This document shows positions 23,092 through 33,775 of a stretch of DNA of 64,000 nucleotides, piece by piece. Each line of letters starts with the position of its first letter. Positions within the stretch are counted from its first letter, which is position 1. A program made the position numbers and the translations under genes. This DNA is from Proales similis (Eukaryota; Rotifera; Eurotatoria; Ploima; Proalidae): the NCBI GenBank assembly GCA_019059635.1, contig JAGVRJ010000008.1, positions 1,710,963 through 1,774,962 on the forward strand. The letters run 5' to 3'. The notes below the pieces were generated by a model. That model saw only the letters and a list, made by a program, of their open reading frames with translations. It did no database searches and was not told the origin of the DNA.

Positions 23092-23430
23092 ATGCTGATC
23101 TAGGGATTGCAGGAAAACTTCAGTATCTGACTTGGAACACTAAAGAAAAGGGAATTTACCGGCTGGGTGCTCATTTCTGCAATTTACACCAAACTTACAC
23201 CGACCCTCAATGAAAAACTGGCACACGACCATTACCGCTCGCTTGCTCTCCCTAATAGCCCTTGTTACTTGAAGCTTATTATTCAGCTTTACTAGAATCA
23301 TTTCTCAATTACAAGAAAGTGCCAATATAAATGCAAAGGGCGCACGCTTTGAACTGTCTTGGCTAGAATTATTTATTCTTAAGTTTATAATAAAATAACA
23401 AGAATAACGAGTAAGTGGGCCTAGTTCTCA

Positions 23431-25350
23431 TTAACGTCGTTCTCGTGACCGATACCTCGATCGAGAATTACGTCGCTTCTCATCTCGATTTCGACTCGAT
23501 GTTCGATAACGTTTCTCGTGCCGTGATCTTCTTTCTCTATCTGCTTTATCAGGACTTTTAGAGCCGTGACTATCTGTTCTGGTTCTCTTCAAAAATCGGT
23601 CAACTTCGCGATCGTACTGAAAACGAGTTATAATATTGAGTTTTGACGATTAAAACAAATTACAGAGGCATACTTCTGAGTAATTTGAACCGGTCCTTGG
23701 AAAAGAGCTAAAACTGTTTGGGATCGCATTCACCAGCCCGGTCATTCTTGGTGCAAATAGCTGCATTTGTTGCTGTTTCTGGTGCATTGCCGCAACGTAT
23801 TCTTCATAAGTTCGCTTCAATTTGTTAGGTTTGCTCCTCTTTAAAAGACTGAGTACTAATGATTCATTAAAACACTCACAGCGTTTAGGAGCATATCCTG
23901 AGCTTGATTGAGCTCTCCGCCATCATTCCGATTCTTTTGTCTTTCTGTTAGTTTATTGCAACCGAATTGAACGTGAAACAATTTCTTCAAGTTGATCGAG
24001 TTGGACCAACCTTCAGAACGAGAGTACGAAGGCATTCGATTTCGAACGGAATCATGTTGCCTGTTGGCATACGTCGCGTGGAGTCTTATATTCCCAAAAC
24101 TCAGCCGGATATTGATTAAATAGAAAAGAAAAATCAAACCGACTGTTGATTGCTGCCCAGCTGATCTGCGCTCGATTCAAGAGAAAAGAAACGTTTTGCC
24201 AGCTCTTGATGCCTTTCTTTTGCTTTTTGAACTATTTCGTTTGCTTGAATTGTTAACTGGCTTATCTGCTTGTCACGTTCAGTACGCGAAATGTATGAGC
24301 CATCTTCAGATCCGCTCAATTCGAATAAGCGGCTGAGTAGCTCGCCGCAATGCGGTTCAATCTCTTGTCCATCGCGGCCGATTTTCACTGGTTTATTCTC
24401 GTTCCACGGATTGATCAGATGTTGAGTTTGGTTAAAGACGAGGTCGTTTCTAATTGTTTTTTTTATCTCTTAGAGGCTGCATGGTCGAATAGACAAATAG
24501 AGCAAGAGAAAAAGAAATAATGTTTAAAACTCGGATAATCATGAGCAAGAGTGGACAGGAGTCCAACAACTCGATCAAAAAATTAAAAACAAGCCGCTTT
24601 TTATTTACGCCGTAGGCGTTCAATATGAGGCCATGCTCAACCAGCTCATTGGCCAGGTTCGACTTGAATAAATAGTTCATAGTCCAAATAAAATACTTTG
24701 AGATCCAGTCGATTCTGAAGAGACCGCCCAGCGATCTAGTCGAGAGAGTTGGTGGCAGCACCCAATCGACATGAATTCCCGTATTGTAGAGGCATTCACT
24801 TGCCAGTCTAGCCAGACCCTGGAATCGGCCACTCTCCGACACCGAAAACACGAGCAGGACATTAGCACATTCCTTCATTAAGATCCTTTTTGGGTTGGCT
24901 TTTCCTTTTGTTTCTCAAAACTGGCATTTTACCTGAAATGCTTTGTTTAGCCGAAGCTCGTTTACTCGCGGTGTTGACCAAACTCCCTTTTTTTAAGCAA
25001 CTCATTCAAATCAGTTCGAAAATAAGCAGCTATTTATTGCTCACCCTTTGTTTTGCCAAGCTGACGTTCTCGAAATTTTTACTTTTGATCATAAAGTAGC
25101 GGGTATTCTTGAACAAGTATTTAAGATCAGGTAGAGTAAGATCATCGAGTCTAATGCACGCTGGTAATAGCTCGATGCTGTCCGTTTTTTCGATGAAATC
25201 TTGCTCTAACGGTATCGTTTCTTCTTTAGTTTCCTCTTTTTCTTCTCGGGCTTCTTTTTCATCCTCATCTTGGACAGTCAACTCCAATTCGACTCTATCT
25301 TGAAATTCAACAGTTTCCTCCTGCAGAGCTTGTGCTTCGCCTGCTTCCAT
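23431..25350 (-). CDS. YTHDC1: YTH-domain m6A reader YTHDC1
   Basis: Nuclear reader of N6-methyladenosine that links m6A to splicing and export. Exons 25350-25045, 24986-24933, 24872-24697, 24449-24144, 24084-23880, 23838-23674 and 23616-23431 sum to 1398 nt (465 residues). An acidic N-terminus precedes the YTH domain: [27 protein letters not shown] (cage Trp), [27 protein letters not shown] (second cage Trp), [31 protein letters not shown]. The C-terminus [13 protein letters not shown] plus an Arg/Ser-rich tail matches the end of human YTHDC1. The intron inside the YTH domain (24450-24696) is 247 bp, much longer than the others, and carries an open frame. The presence of this gene implies that m6A is used in the organism. 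Confidence 0.93.
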
Positions 25351-25833
25351 CTTATGATATCATTCGTCTTTCAGGTAAAATCTCTTTTTCAAAATCTAAT
25401 TTGCTTTTGAAAACAAATTATTTTACATGAACTACGAACACACGAACACACACTCTCTGTCCATCTTCTCGTACATAAAATGCTTCAAATTATGCTGCCA
25501 ACGTGGTATGCTAGCTTTGTCCGCCTTATGAAGATATTTTACGACCGCCTGCGTGCATTAAACCTCTCTGAAAAAATTAAGACCCCTCAACGCGGGTCGA
25601 TGTAAATAACTTTATTGATCAAGATTCTCCCATTCCTCTAACTCCAACATGCTACTTATGGCTTCTTAAATTAAGAAAAAAGCCAAACAAATTAATCAAA
25701 AGTTGTAAGAGTTACATAGTCAAGTGAGACAAAGCGTTTAAGAAATAATGCGGCAAAATCTGATCGAAAATGGTAACCATGTCAACGAGATCGAATTGGG
25801 CTCAGTAAAGTATTTGGGATTCATCATTGAACG
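25351..25833. promoter_or_regulatory. Divergent intergenic promoter region
   Basis: 483 bp between the starts of YTHDC1 (minus) and the SANBR-like gene (plus). It contains a repeated ACGAACACA motif near 25435-25450. Nothing else is distinctive. Confidence 0.4.
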
Positions 25834-27888
25834 ATGAAGCGCTGTTTTGGCGAAACCTTGCTTGATAGGCTATTATCTGACTCTGGATATGACTTGGACG
25901 AGAAAAGCCTTCAGCAGCTAGCAAGCATTGTATCGAACGTGCCTCTTGAAACAATACTTACTACACAGGAACAATGGAAACGTAACAAGCGCTTAGCAGC
26001 TCGAAGTCTAGGCAAGTCGGCGGGCGCTTGGCAAAAACTCAGCAGTCGAAGAAGTGAATTCACTACCCCTATGCGACAATTAAAATCCAAGGCAATAAAA
26101 AAAACAATCTCGGACGAAAATCCTCCGAGTGCGCTCTTACAAACTGAGTCTTCGTCATGGACGTCATCGGGAACGTCGCAACCAACAGAGCAAGTTGTTA
26201 TTCACGTTCATGATGAGGCAAAACGTCTCAAAAAAGACTTTTACTGTCCTCGGGAACTGTTGGTCCGTGAAATGAAGTATTTTCAAACCGCGCTCACATC
26301 CTCAAAAGGACATCGTAAGAGCCTAGATGACGTTGACATATCAGTGCATTGTGATATTGGAGTGTTTGAATGGCTAATGCGATACGTTAAGCGCTCAAGT
26401 TCAGAAATTCGCGAAGGCGGAGCAGAACCCGAGCTTGCACTTGAAAACTGCATTTCAATATTACTCTCATCGGAATTTCTAAAAATGACTGATTTAGTCG
26501 ATAAAGCACTTGTATTTGTGGTGGAAAATATTTGTAAAGTTCTTGAACTTTCGACGCCTCTCAGTGGACTCAGTGAAGCTTTACTCCAAAAATTAGCCGC
26601 CTCAATCGAATTGGACATTATTGATCAGCTGCCGGAACGTCATCATAAGTTAAGAACTCGCCTGCTTCAGCGAAAACTGGAATTTCTGATTGAGCCGGAG
26701 AAACTCGAGTCCATTTTTAGGGAATCTCCTATTTTGGCGGAGAGGTTCAGTTCAGTTGTTGAAATTACAGAAGGCGCGGCTGATTTGTTTCGTTGCAAAA
26801 TATGCTCAAGGATCATGACGAAGCATCAGGCTGCTAGTCTGAGATGTCAGATATCAGTATTGAACAAACGAGGAGAGTACATTTATCTTCATGTCGCAGA
26901 CGAGCGGTTCACTTTGCTTAAGCTGCTTGAGTTGTTGAAATCAGAGCTTAAAACGTGGCCAAATGTGTTCTGGTTTATGTGGGCACTCTTAAAAGCTTTC
27001 AAATGCAAAAAGTGTTCGATGTGGTTTAGACTGGTTGATTTTAATAAATGCCGCCTAAACAGCTACACACAGTGTCCAGTGCATGACGGACGTCCCGCAG
27101 ATGAGGAAGTTGATTCACAGCCGAACTGCTGCTGTATTTATTGTGAACATATATTGGATGAACAAATTGAGTTGACGAGAGAGAAATCAGATTCTTCAAA
27201 AATGATGGAAGCGTTTGAAAGGAATAAAGAAACAATTTGCGGCTTGAGCGACGAGCGAATCAGCACTCACAGTGGACCGAATTGTATAACAAGATGTGAT
27301 AGAATCGAATGGCTTCTATTCAAGTCAATCGACTCCAACTTGGCAAACAACGCCTCTCAGATAGCTCCGGTTCTGATTGGCAAGAACGGCCGAGTGAGCC
27401 AGGTTACGTCAAACAAAACTCATTGCTCCTTTATTGATTCAATAATAGCTAGTCACCCTGCTCTTCTGTCGGGTTTGATGATTGACCTGCTAACAGTGAG
27501 TCAAATGGAACTTGCTCCTCGCCCAGTTAAGAACCAAATAATCAACCTAACATGGCTTTTCAATCTTGCTTCAAATATGGACCCAAGAAACGTCTTCAAA
27601 TGCAACCAGATGCTTCATTTTATCCGAACGCAAACTAAAATGAAATGGGACGTGCTGAGGGCAACTCGTCTCAATCAAGACAACCAGCGAGAGGAAGATC
27701 TGAGGCGATTTAGAGAAATGATTTCCAGTCTCCTGAAAGCTGGCCTATTACAAGAGAGGCGAATGGGTGCCATGGGGCGTTCACATCTAATTGAGCTGCT
27801 CAGTACATGCGTTGAAAGGCCTCAATCAAAACAAAACGCCGGTGGCATTTTTTCCAGAATAGAGAGCAATTGGCGACGTGATCCTTGA
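25834..27888 (+). CDS. SANBR: SANBR (KIAA1841)-like BTB-domain protein
   Basis: Single-exon frame of 684 residues. Residues about 125-260 form a BTB-like domain, with blocks VVIHVHDEAKRLKKDFYCPRELL, VREMKYF and VDISVHCDIGVFEWLMRYVKR that match vertebrate SANBR almost motif by motif. An N-terminal helical segment (LDEKSLQQLASIVSNVPLE...) corresponds to the weak SANT-like part. Downstream are Cys clusters (FRCKICSRIM, FKCKKCSMWF, YTQCPVHDG, NCCCIYCEH) as in the family's central region. In mice SANBR represses class-switch recombination, so its ancestral job here is unknown. The start is the first ATG in an open frame; short 5' exons are not excluded. Confidence 0.85.
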   Translation: MKRCFGETLLDRLLSDSGYDLDEKSLQQLASIVSNVPLETILTTQEQWKRNKRLAARSLGKSAGAWQKLSSRRSEFTTPMRQLKSKAIKKTISDENPPSALLQTESSSWTSSGTSQPTEQVVIHVHDEAKRLKKDFYCPRELLVREMKYFQTALTSSKGHRKSLDDVDISVHCDIGVFEWLMRYVKRSSSEIREGGAEPELALENCISILLSSEFLKMTDLVDKALVFVVENICKVLELSTPLSGLSEALLQKLAASIELDIIDQLPERHHKLRTRLLQRKLEFLIEPEKLESIFRESPILAERFSSVVEITEGAADLFRCKICSRIMTKHQAASLRCQISVLNKRGEYIYLHVADERFTLLKLLELLKSELKTWPNVFWFMWALLKAFKCKKCSMWFRLVDFNKCRLNSYTQCPVHDGRPADEEVDSQPNCCCIYCEHILDEQIELTREKSDSSKMMEAFERNKETICGLSDERISTHSGPNCITRCDRIEWLLFKSIDSNLANNASQIAPVLIGKNGRVSQVTSNKTHCSFIDSIIASHPALLSGLMIDLLTVSQMELAPRPVKNQIINLTWLFNLASNMDPRNVFKCNQMLHFIRTQTKMKWDVLRATRLNQDNQREEDLRRFREMISSLLKAGLLQERRMGAMGRSHLIELLSTCVERPQSKQNAGGIFSRIESNWRRDP

Positions 27889-28314
27889 TTTAGGGTTCCG
27901 GTTGTTTAAAGGTTCTCGATAAATACTGATTAATACTCATTGACAAACTTTTTTGCGATAAATAGATGAAATTCTTGATAAATGAACAAAAAAGTATTTC
28001 CTTATCCCCAAAATTTTAGAAAACAAGACTGAGAGGGCCATGACTTGTCTGAAATCGATCGGGCGTTTTTAAGCGCTTTAACGAGCGCATCTTGAAAAAT
28101 TTATTAATTTAATTAGAAGAATTGAGAACTAGAAAAGAGTTGAGTGAAAAATTAAAGTGTCAAATGAAAATAGACCCGAAACAACTATTGAGTTAATGAA
28201 TGGCTGAGTCAGTTATAAATTGAAACGTAGTTGATTAGAGGTTGAAAGGTTGGCCCAGAAAAAGGCCGGTTAGGAATTCGATGAGATTGCGATTGTAGAA
28301 AAAGATAATACTCA
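27889..28314. other. Intergenic between convergent 3' ends
   Basis: 426 bp, AT-rich, with the 3' flanks of SANBR and SRC. No gene is seen. Confidence 0.4.
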
Positions 28315-29901
28315 TTAAGCAGATGAGGACTGGTGGGTGTCACGGTACTGTTTGCCCTCGTCGTCATCAAAAAACGTCTCGAGCCAGTACTTGAGTGACT
28401 CAAAGGTGGGCCTTGCTTCTGGTTCCCGTCGCCAGCATTGCTGCATTATCTGGTAAAGTCTATCGGGACAATTACTTGGCTGTTGCATGCGATAGTTTCG
28501 GGACACCTGTTGCAGGACTTCTTGATTTGTCATACTCGGGTAGGGCGTTCGTCCAAAAGTGACAATTTCGATTAAAACTATGCCAAACGACCAAACGTCT
28601 GACTTTATGCTAAACTTGTTATAAATTGCCGCTTCCGGAGCTGTCCATTTGATTGGGAACTTGGTGCCTTCGCGAGCTGCATATATGTTCTGCGAATCCT
28701 TCACTACCCGAGCTAGACCAAAATCTGCCACTTTGACTTCGTTGCTGTCGCCGACCAGGACGTTTCTCGCAGCCAGATCGCGATGAATGTAATTGTGCAG
28801 CTCGAGGTAGGCCATGCCATCGGCAATCTGTGCAGCCATGTACACCATCGAGTCAATCTTTAGTGATTTTCCTTTTGTTGATTGGAGATAGTCCAGAAGA
28901 CTACCGTTGCTCATCAGCTCGGTAACAATGTAAATCGGTTCTTCGGTTGTACAAAGTGCGTATAGCTGAATTAGCTTGGGATGATTAAGTTTTCGCATTA
29001 GGGCAGCCTCCGCCTTAAAGTCACTTGGATTCATTCCTTCTTTGAGGGTTTTGATTGCCACTTTCATTTTATTGACGAGGTATTCAGCTTGCCACACATC
29101 ACCAAATTGGCCTTGGCCAATTTTCCTCTCAAGCCGAAAGAGCTTTCGGTCGACCTCGAAATCTCGTTCGAACGAGTGAGTGAGTCCTTCGGTCACTGGA
29201 GTGTCTCGTTTGACGCATGCCCTTCCAAGTTGAAAACATAGGCCGTCTGCCCTGCTTGAGTAATGAGCAACGAGTTCAGCCAGCGAACTAAACTGAGCTC
29301 TTTTAGTAATGAAAAATGTGGTCCGATCATCTGAAATTCGAATGCGATAGTGCTTGACTGATTCGTTGTCACGAACCGATAGCGAATAAGCATGATTGTT
29401 TCCATCGCTTATTCTAACTAAGAATGCGCCGTGGGTGTTTTCTTCGCTCATGAGTAGCTTTTCGGCTTCCATCCTTTTGGTATTTCCAAAGTACCATGAT
29501 TGGGCATCAAGGCTGTTAAGGCGAGCCACAAAGCGGGCAGGTATGTATCCGACTTGATTATCGGCCGTTTTAGCTCGCCACCATCCTTGCCGGCCCGAAC
29601 ATTCGCTGTCCTCCACGTATAAGATGTCGCCTTTGCGAAAACTGAGGTCATCGTCAGTGCGTGCTTGATAGTCGAATAAGGCAACAAAGGCATTCTTCCG
29701 ATAGGATCGAGCCTGCTGAGCGGATCTTGTAAACGAACTTCCAATGGCCGTTGGTGGTCTAGTGGATGACTCTGATTGTCGTTGAACATTTAGCTCCTTA
29801 CCAAGCCGCAGTTTTGGTTGCCCAGCTTCACTCGTAAACATGGCGTCGGCGAAAACCGCCACGCTTTTGCCGCTTGGCTTCTTTCCTAGGCAATTACCCA
29901 T
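28315..29901 (-). CDS. SRC: Src-family tyrosine kinase
   Basis: Single-exon frame of 528 residues, the usual Src length. MGNCLGKK at the N-terminus gives the myristoylation Gly2 and a Cys for palmitoylation. SH3 spans about residues 72-125 ([21 protein letters not shown]). SH2 spans about 134-225 ([23 protein letters not shown]). The kinase domain follows: GQGQFGDVW glycine loop, VAIKTLKEG lysine, HRDLAARN catalytic loop, DFGLARV, activation-loop Tyr in [19 protein letters not shown] and [11 protein letters not shown]-terminal Tyr (GKQYRDTH) stands where the inhibitory Tyr527 would be, but its context differs from vertebrate EPQYQPG. It acts at the plasma membrane in signalling. Absence of introns suggests retrocopy origin or intron loss. 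Confidence 0.95.
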   Translation of the reverse strand: MGNCLGKKPSGKSVAVFADAMFTSEAGQPKLRLGKELNVQRQSESSTRPPTAIGSSFTRSAQQARSYRKNAFVALFDYQARTDDDLSFRKGDILYVEDSECSGRQGWWRAKTADNQVGYIPARFVARLNSLDAQSWYFGNTKRMEAEKLLMSEENTHGAFLVRISDGNNHAYSLSVRDNESVKHYRIRISDDRTTFFITKRAQFSSLAELVAHYSSRADGLCFQLGRACVKRDTPVTEGLTHSFERDFEVDRKLFRLERKIGQGQFGDVWQAEYLVNKMKVAIKTLKEGMNPSDFKAEAALMRKLNHPKLIQLYALCTTEEPIYIVTELMSNGSLLDYLQSTKGKSLKIDSMVYMAAQIADGMAYLELHNYIHRDLAARNVLVGDSNEVKVADFGLARVVKDSQNIYAAREGTKFPIKWTAPEAAIYNKFSIKSDVWSFGIVLIEIVTFGRTPYPSMTNQEVLQQVSRNYRMQQPSNCPDRLYQIMQQCWRREPEARPTFESLKYWLETFFDDDEGKQYRDTHQSSSA

Positions 29902-31185
29902 TTCGGAGAGAAGAGGGCCGATCTAGACACAAATACATTCGATTCTGGTTAATGTCTGTTAGCGAATATCGGTTGAGCACGAACAAGGGAGTGAACGAGC
30001 GAGCCTCTCTCTCTCTCCCCCCAATGCGCGCTCGCTCAATTAGCATTTACGAATGGACTCGCACGGCCTCTCAGCCAGCCCCCAACACACACATCCGTCA
30101 GAATTGTCTTCTTCCTCGCACTATGGCGAAATATATTCGGCCGTCATCGGATTATCGCCAGAACTCCCCGCTTTTCTCCTAATCATAAGCAGATGAAAAT
30201 TTCTCGCATCTTACCTTAGATCTTCAATAAGCGCATTCTACGAATAAAATAGATAAGCTTTAGTCGCGTGAAAAAGCGTCTAGAGGCAGTTGCCTCTTAT
30301 CGAGATTGTCTTCAAGTGACGACAATTGATCGACCTTGGACAGAGATGATGCAACAACCCCAAGCTAATTAGACCGCCAAAATGATCCAACTTTTAGTTC
30401 AAGCCAACTGTCACTGAGCTCTTTTCTGCATTAGGCAACGAGATGCTTTTTTCGATTTAGTCACGAAGTAGCTAGGTTTGGCGAAAGTATATGTTAGATT
30501 CTATTTGGCATTATCACACAATTTACCTTAACCACAATGAGTCTCACCCATACTAATTTAACTAGAGGCCAGTCTGAGCCCTATGCTCTTCCAAATGCCC
30601 TTCGACTGAGCTAACTTTCACACTGAATCACGGAAGAAACACGTTTTCGCCGTTATGAAAAATTTTGATTCAACTTTAAACGTCCTACCATGGCGCCGAA
30701 AGGGCACAATTCGAATGAAAAAATACTGTTTCAAAGCAACAAGACCATATTTAATAAGCTTCGAGCGTGAATAAAAATAGAGACTCTGATTGTTAAATAC
30801 ACAAGAGGCATTATGTCTCCCTTTGGAAGAGCATCAATAACTCAAGTTTCTTAGAATGCCCGCTAGAGTTTAGTATGTTGCTTTATCTTTTCACCCCATT
30901 TTGACTCTATTTGACCCTCTTGGAATGCTTCAATTTAACAAGAATTACTATTACGACCTTTTTACTTGATAAGCGGTCTGGAACTCAATTTTAATTTTCG
31001 ACTATTTTGATTATTAAGTAATTGTCTAGCGATCTCGTCTAATGCCCTAGAATAAATACATGCGTCGCGATTCGAAAAGCATGCATGAGACAAATTTGAG
31101 CTGAAATGACCGTATCTTTGCACAATTCGCATGCCTTACGAATTTTAAATGCGTGTGAGTGCAATAATTATAGAAAATTAAGAGC
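29902..31185. promoter_or_regulatory. Long divergent intergenic region
   Basis: 1.28 kb between the starts of SRC (minus) and an F-box gene (plus). The SRC-proximal 250 bp include a CT-rich tract (about 30005-30020). It could hold untranslated first exons, which single-exon coding genes often have. No gene is supported. Confidence 0.4.
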
Positions 31186-32727
31186 ATGCACAGCCTGAGA
31201 AAGCGCGCCAAGCTTCTACAATGCGTGCAAAACGAGGAACAATGCTCAAGGCCCTCTATAAATTCATTACCGATCGAAATGATCTATTGCCTGCTCGACT
31301 TGTTAGAAACCTCTCAGATACTCAACCTTCGGTTAATAAACCACCGCTTCAAGAATATAATTGATGCGGCCAACCATGTTTGGGCAAAAATTTGTCTAAA
31401 GATTCGTACTGGAGATTGCATTGAATCAATAAAAAGATTTTGCGCTTGTCATCCGGCGATTAGATGCATTCAATTGGATGCTGTTTGCAGTAAACTGAGT
31501 CTAACTCGATCAGGATCCAAGACTTTTAGTAAAACGGCAATTGTAAATTCAACGCATTTCACTTTGAAAATTCCAACATTTCGCCAGAGTTCGTTGAGTT
31601 ATATTTTGCCTTTGACAAACAACTGCAGAGAGCTGGTAATTGGCTCATTCTTTATAGGTGGTCAGATAAAGGATTCTAAAAAACGAAATATTCACATCTC
31701 ATCCGAAGAAGTTATTTTTCCTTATTTAGAGCGTATGGATGTTACATGTACCGTCTTAGATATGGAGCAGAACCGTCATTACCTTTGGAACACCATTTGT
31801 AGCAATTTTATATTTTGGCCGAATTTGAATCAACATTTTCCGAACCTGATTCAGCTTACTCTAAATTATTATGCTGATTCTCTGAGCTCTCTATTATATA
31901 ATATCGCACTAATGCCCAAGTTAAAAATACTTGAGCTTGATTCTTGTCAGCCGACTGAAAACCAGCCTATCGTGATGCCAGTGACCACTTGTTTGTGCTT
32001 GGAGAAACTTTACCTAAATCAACTTCCCTTGAAAATCTGCTGTCTGATATTAGAAACGTTGTCCCCACTAACACTTTCAATCAGTTCATTGTCTATTTTT
32101 TCTCGAGAACGTATTGATACCTCAAATCAAACCAGAAGCCGTGACTATTTTCACCGAATTTTTCAAATACTTGATTCTGGAATGCCTCACCTTTGCTCGC
32201 TTTCGACAAATTTATTTCATTCAGACGAGGCTTTGGATATTCACAGACACTACACACTAGCTTTACAACAATTGAAGCTATTTAAAAAGCCGTATCGAAT
32301 TTTTAAGAGTTCGAAAGGATTAAAGCTGGAAAAGACAAGCAACTGGTTGAATCAGTCGATTTTTGCTCCTTTACCTTCCCGCCTTCTAAGCAAGCAATCA
32401 AAAATGGAAGCTCTGTCGAAAAAAATCAGGCTCAACATCATTCAGGTTGAAATTTTAACACCACTGAACTGTGATAGCGATGAGGCAGCCAGCTATGTTT
32501 ATTATAGAGACTATATTCTGATTCAAAAATTTATCGATTTAGTGTCTAGTGAACTCGAGCATGTTCGTCGACTGACCATTTGGCTTGAGCCTTGCAAATT
32601 ACACAAAAATCTTTGTCCAGTTCAAAATATTTCATTTAGTATCGCCCGTCCTAGTTTGAATGTAGACTGTTTCAGACTTCAAAATGAGAGGGCTGCAACA
32701 AAAGTTAAGGTAGATTTTGCTAGTTGA
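31186..32727 (+). CDS. F-box protein of unknown specificity
   Basis: Single-exon frame of 513 residues. An F-box is visible at residues about 25-70 (INSLPIEMIYCLLDLLETSQILNLRLINHRFKN has the LP.E....+.L pattern), so the protein should bind SKP1 in an SCF ubiquitin ligase. The remainder contains irregular leucine-rich stretches (LIQLTLNYYADSL, LKILELDSC, LEKLYLNQLPL) that look like degenerate LRRs for substrate binding. I cannot match it to a named FBXL. Gene order is ordinary; ADI1 follows 100 bp downstream. Confidence 0.72.
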   Translation: MHSLRKRAKLLQCVQNEEQCSRPSINSLPIEMIYCLLDLLETSQILNLRLINHRFKNIIDAANHVWAKICLKIRTGDCIESIKRFCACHPAIRCIQLDAVCSKLSLTRSGSKTFSKTAIVNSTHFTLKIPTFRQSSLSYILPLTNNCRELVIGSFFIGGQIKDSKKRNIHISSEEVIFPYLERMDVTCTVLDMEQNRHYLWNTICSNFIFWPNLNQHFPNLIQLTLNYYADSLSSLLYNIALMPKLKILELDSCQPTENQPIVMPVTTCLCLEKLYLNQLPLKICCLILETLSPLTLSISSLSIFSRERIDTSNQTRSRDYFHRIFQILDSGMPHLCSLSTNLFHSDEALDIHRHYTLALQQLKLFKKPYRIFKSSKGLKLEKTSNWLNQSIFAPLPSRLLSKQSKMEALSKKIRLNIIQVEILTPLNCDSDEAASYVYYRDYILIQKFIDLVSSELEHVRRLTIWLEPCKLHKNLCPVQNISFSIARPSLNVDCFRLQNERAATKVKVDFAS

Positions 32728-32827
32728 TTCGCCCACGGGCGGCGGCATGTGCAACCGATATCATCGTCTACGCAATTGTCGATTGAGCGCATGAGATCTC
32801 CAACATCACAAAGACGAAAAGGAAAAA

Positions 32828-33543
32828 ATGGTCCAAGTATGGCTTATGCCGGAGAACGATAAAGTTGAGTCACAGTTCGCTAACAACTTCGCAGGCGAAT
32901 ATGATCTTGATAGACTCAGAAATGAAGTCGGCGTCTCCTATTATCAGGTTAATATACTATTTCACATTCCGCGACTCGCTTCAACATAACTTAAAAAAGG
33001 TCAACGTTGACCAACTTGATGCCGATGAAACCTTCGGCAATGTGAAGCGGCTGATGGGAATAACGTATGCAGACAGTATAGAGATAAGTCCAGCAAAGTT
33101 TGGCGATGAATATAAAAATAAGGTCGGTATTTTATTGAAAATTGTCCAACCGGCAGTTTATTCTAGAAATTATTTTCAGTTAAAGATATTCTTTGCCGAG
33201 CATTTGCACGCCGATGATGAGATCCGTCTTATTCTAGAAGGAAGTGGATTTTTCGACATTAGAGATCCTAACGATCAGTGGGTTCGTATTCAAGTTGAAA
33301 AAGGTGATCTAATTACCCTGCCTGCCGGGGCATATCATCGTTTTACTACAGATGAGAATGTAAGTCGAATTGAAATCAAATAAGAGGAGAAGAATCTAAT
33401 GTCTGTTTTTACTCATTTGCTAGCATTATGTCAAGGCTATGCGCTTATTTGTGGGCGATCCCGTTTGGACTCCTCTAAACAGGCCCGCCGATGAACATGA
33501 GAGTCGCCAATCTTATCTGGATAAATTCCCCATGAAAGCTTAA
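32828..33543 (+). CDS. ADI1: Acireductone dioxygenase (methionine salvage)
   Basis: Fe/Ni-dependent dioxygenase that converts acireductone to 4-methylthio-2-oxobutanoate in the methionine salvage pathway. Exons 32828-32947, 33000-33122, 33180-33359 and 33424-33543 sum to 543 nt (180 residues; human 179). The metal ligands are visible in [10 protein letters not shown] (HxH and Glu) and AYHRF. The GSGFFDIRD and [19 protein letters not shown] blocks are near-identical to the family. It is intact. Confidence 0.97.
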
Positions 33544-33775
33544 TGTTAGCGAAATTCGAATTTCAATCAAATAGACTTGCCGTAGTTAATTTGTGCCGTA
33601 TTAAATTTTTAGAGACTTGAATTCTTAAAATAAAACAGCTGCGATTTTGATCTTTTAAGGGATAAACTCAAGCACACTGGCTTTGCCTCTAGTGTTTTTC
33701 AAATTTGCCATTTTTGGAATTAGACCAGATAGATAGTTATTGTTTTTTGTTGTTAGTTATCGTCTTCTAGACAGC

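Noticed and set aside
24450-24878. Separate membrane-protein gene (142 codons, minus strand)
   Set aside because: At first it resembled a peroxisomal or membrane protein. It proved to be a YTHDC1 exon running into an unspliced intron. The next exon ([15 protein letters not shown]) restores the YTH domain exactly.
29874-30182. 102-codon plus-strand frame over the SRC start
   Set aside because: Overlaps the SRC start codon in antisense and consists mostly of promoter-like CT-rich DNA.
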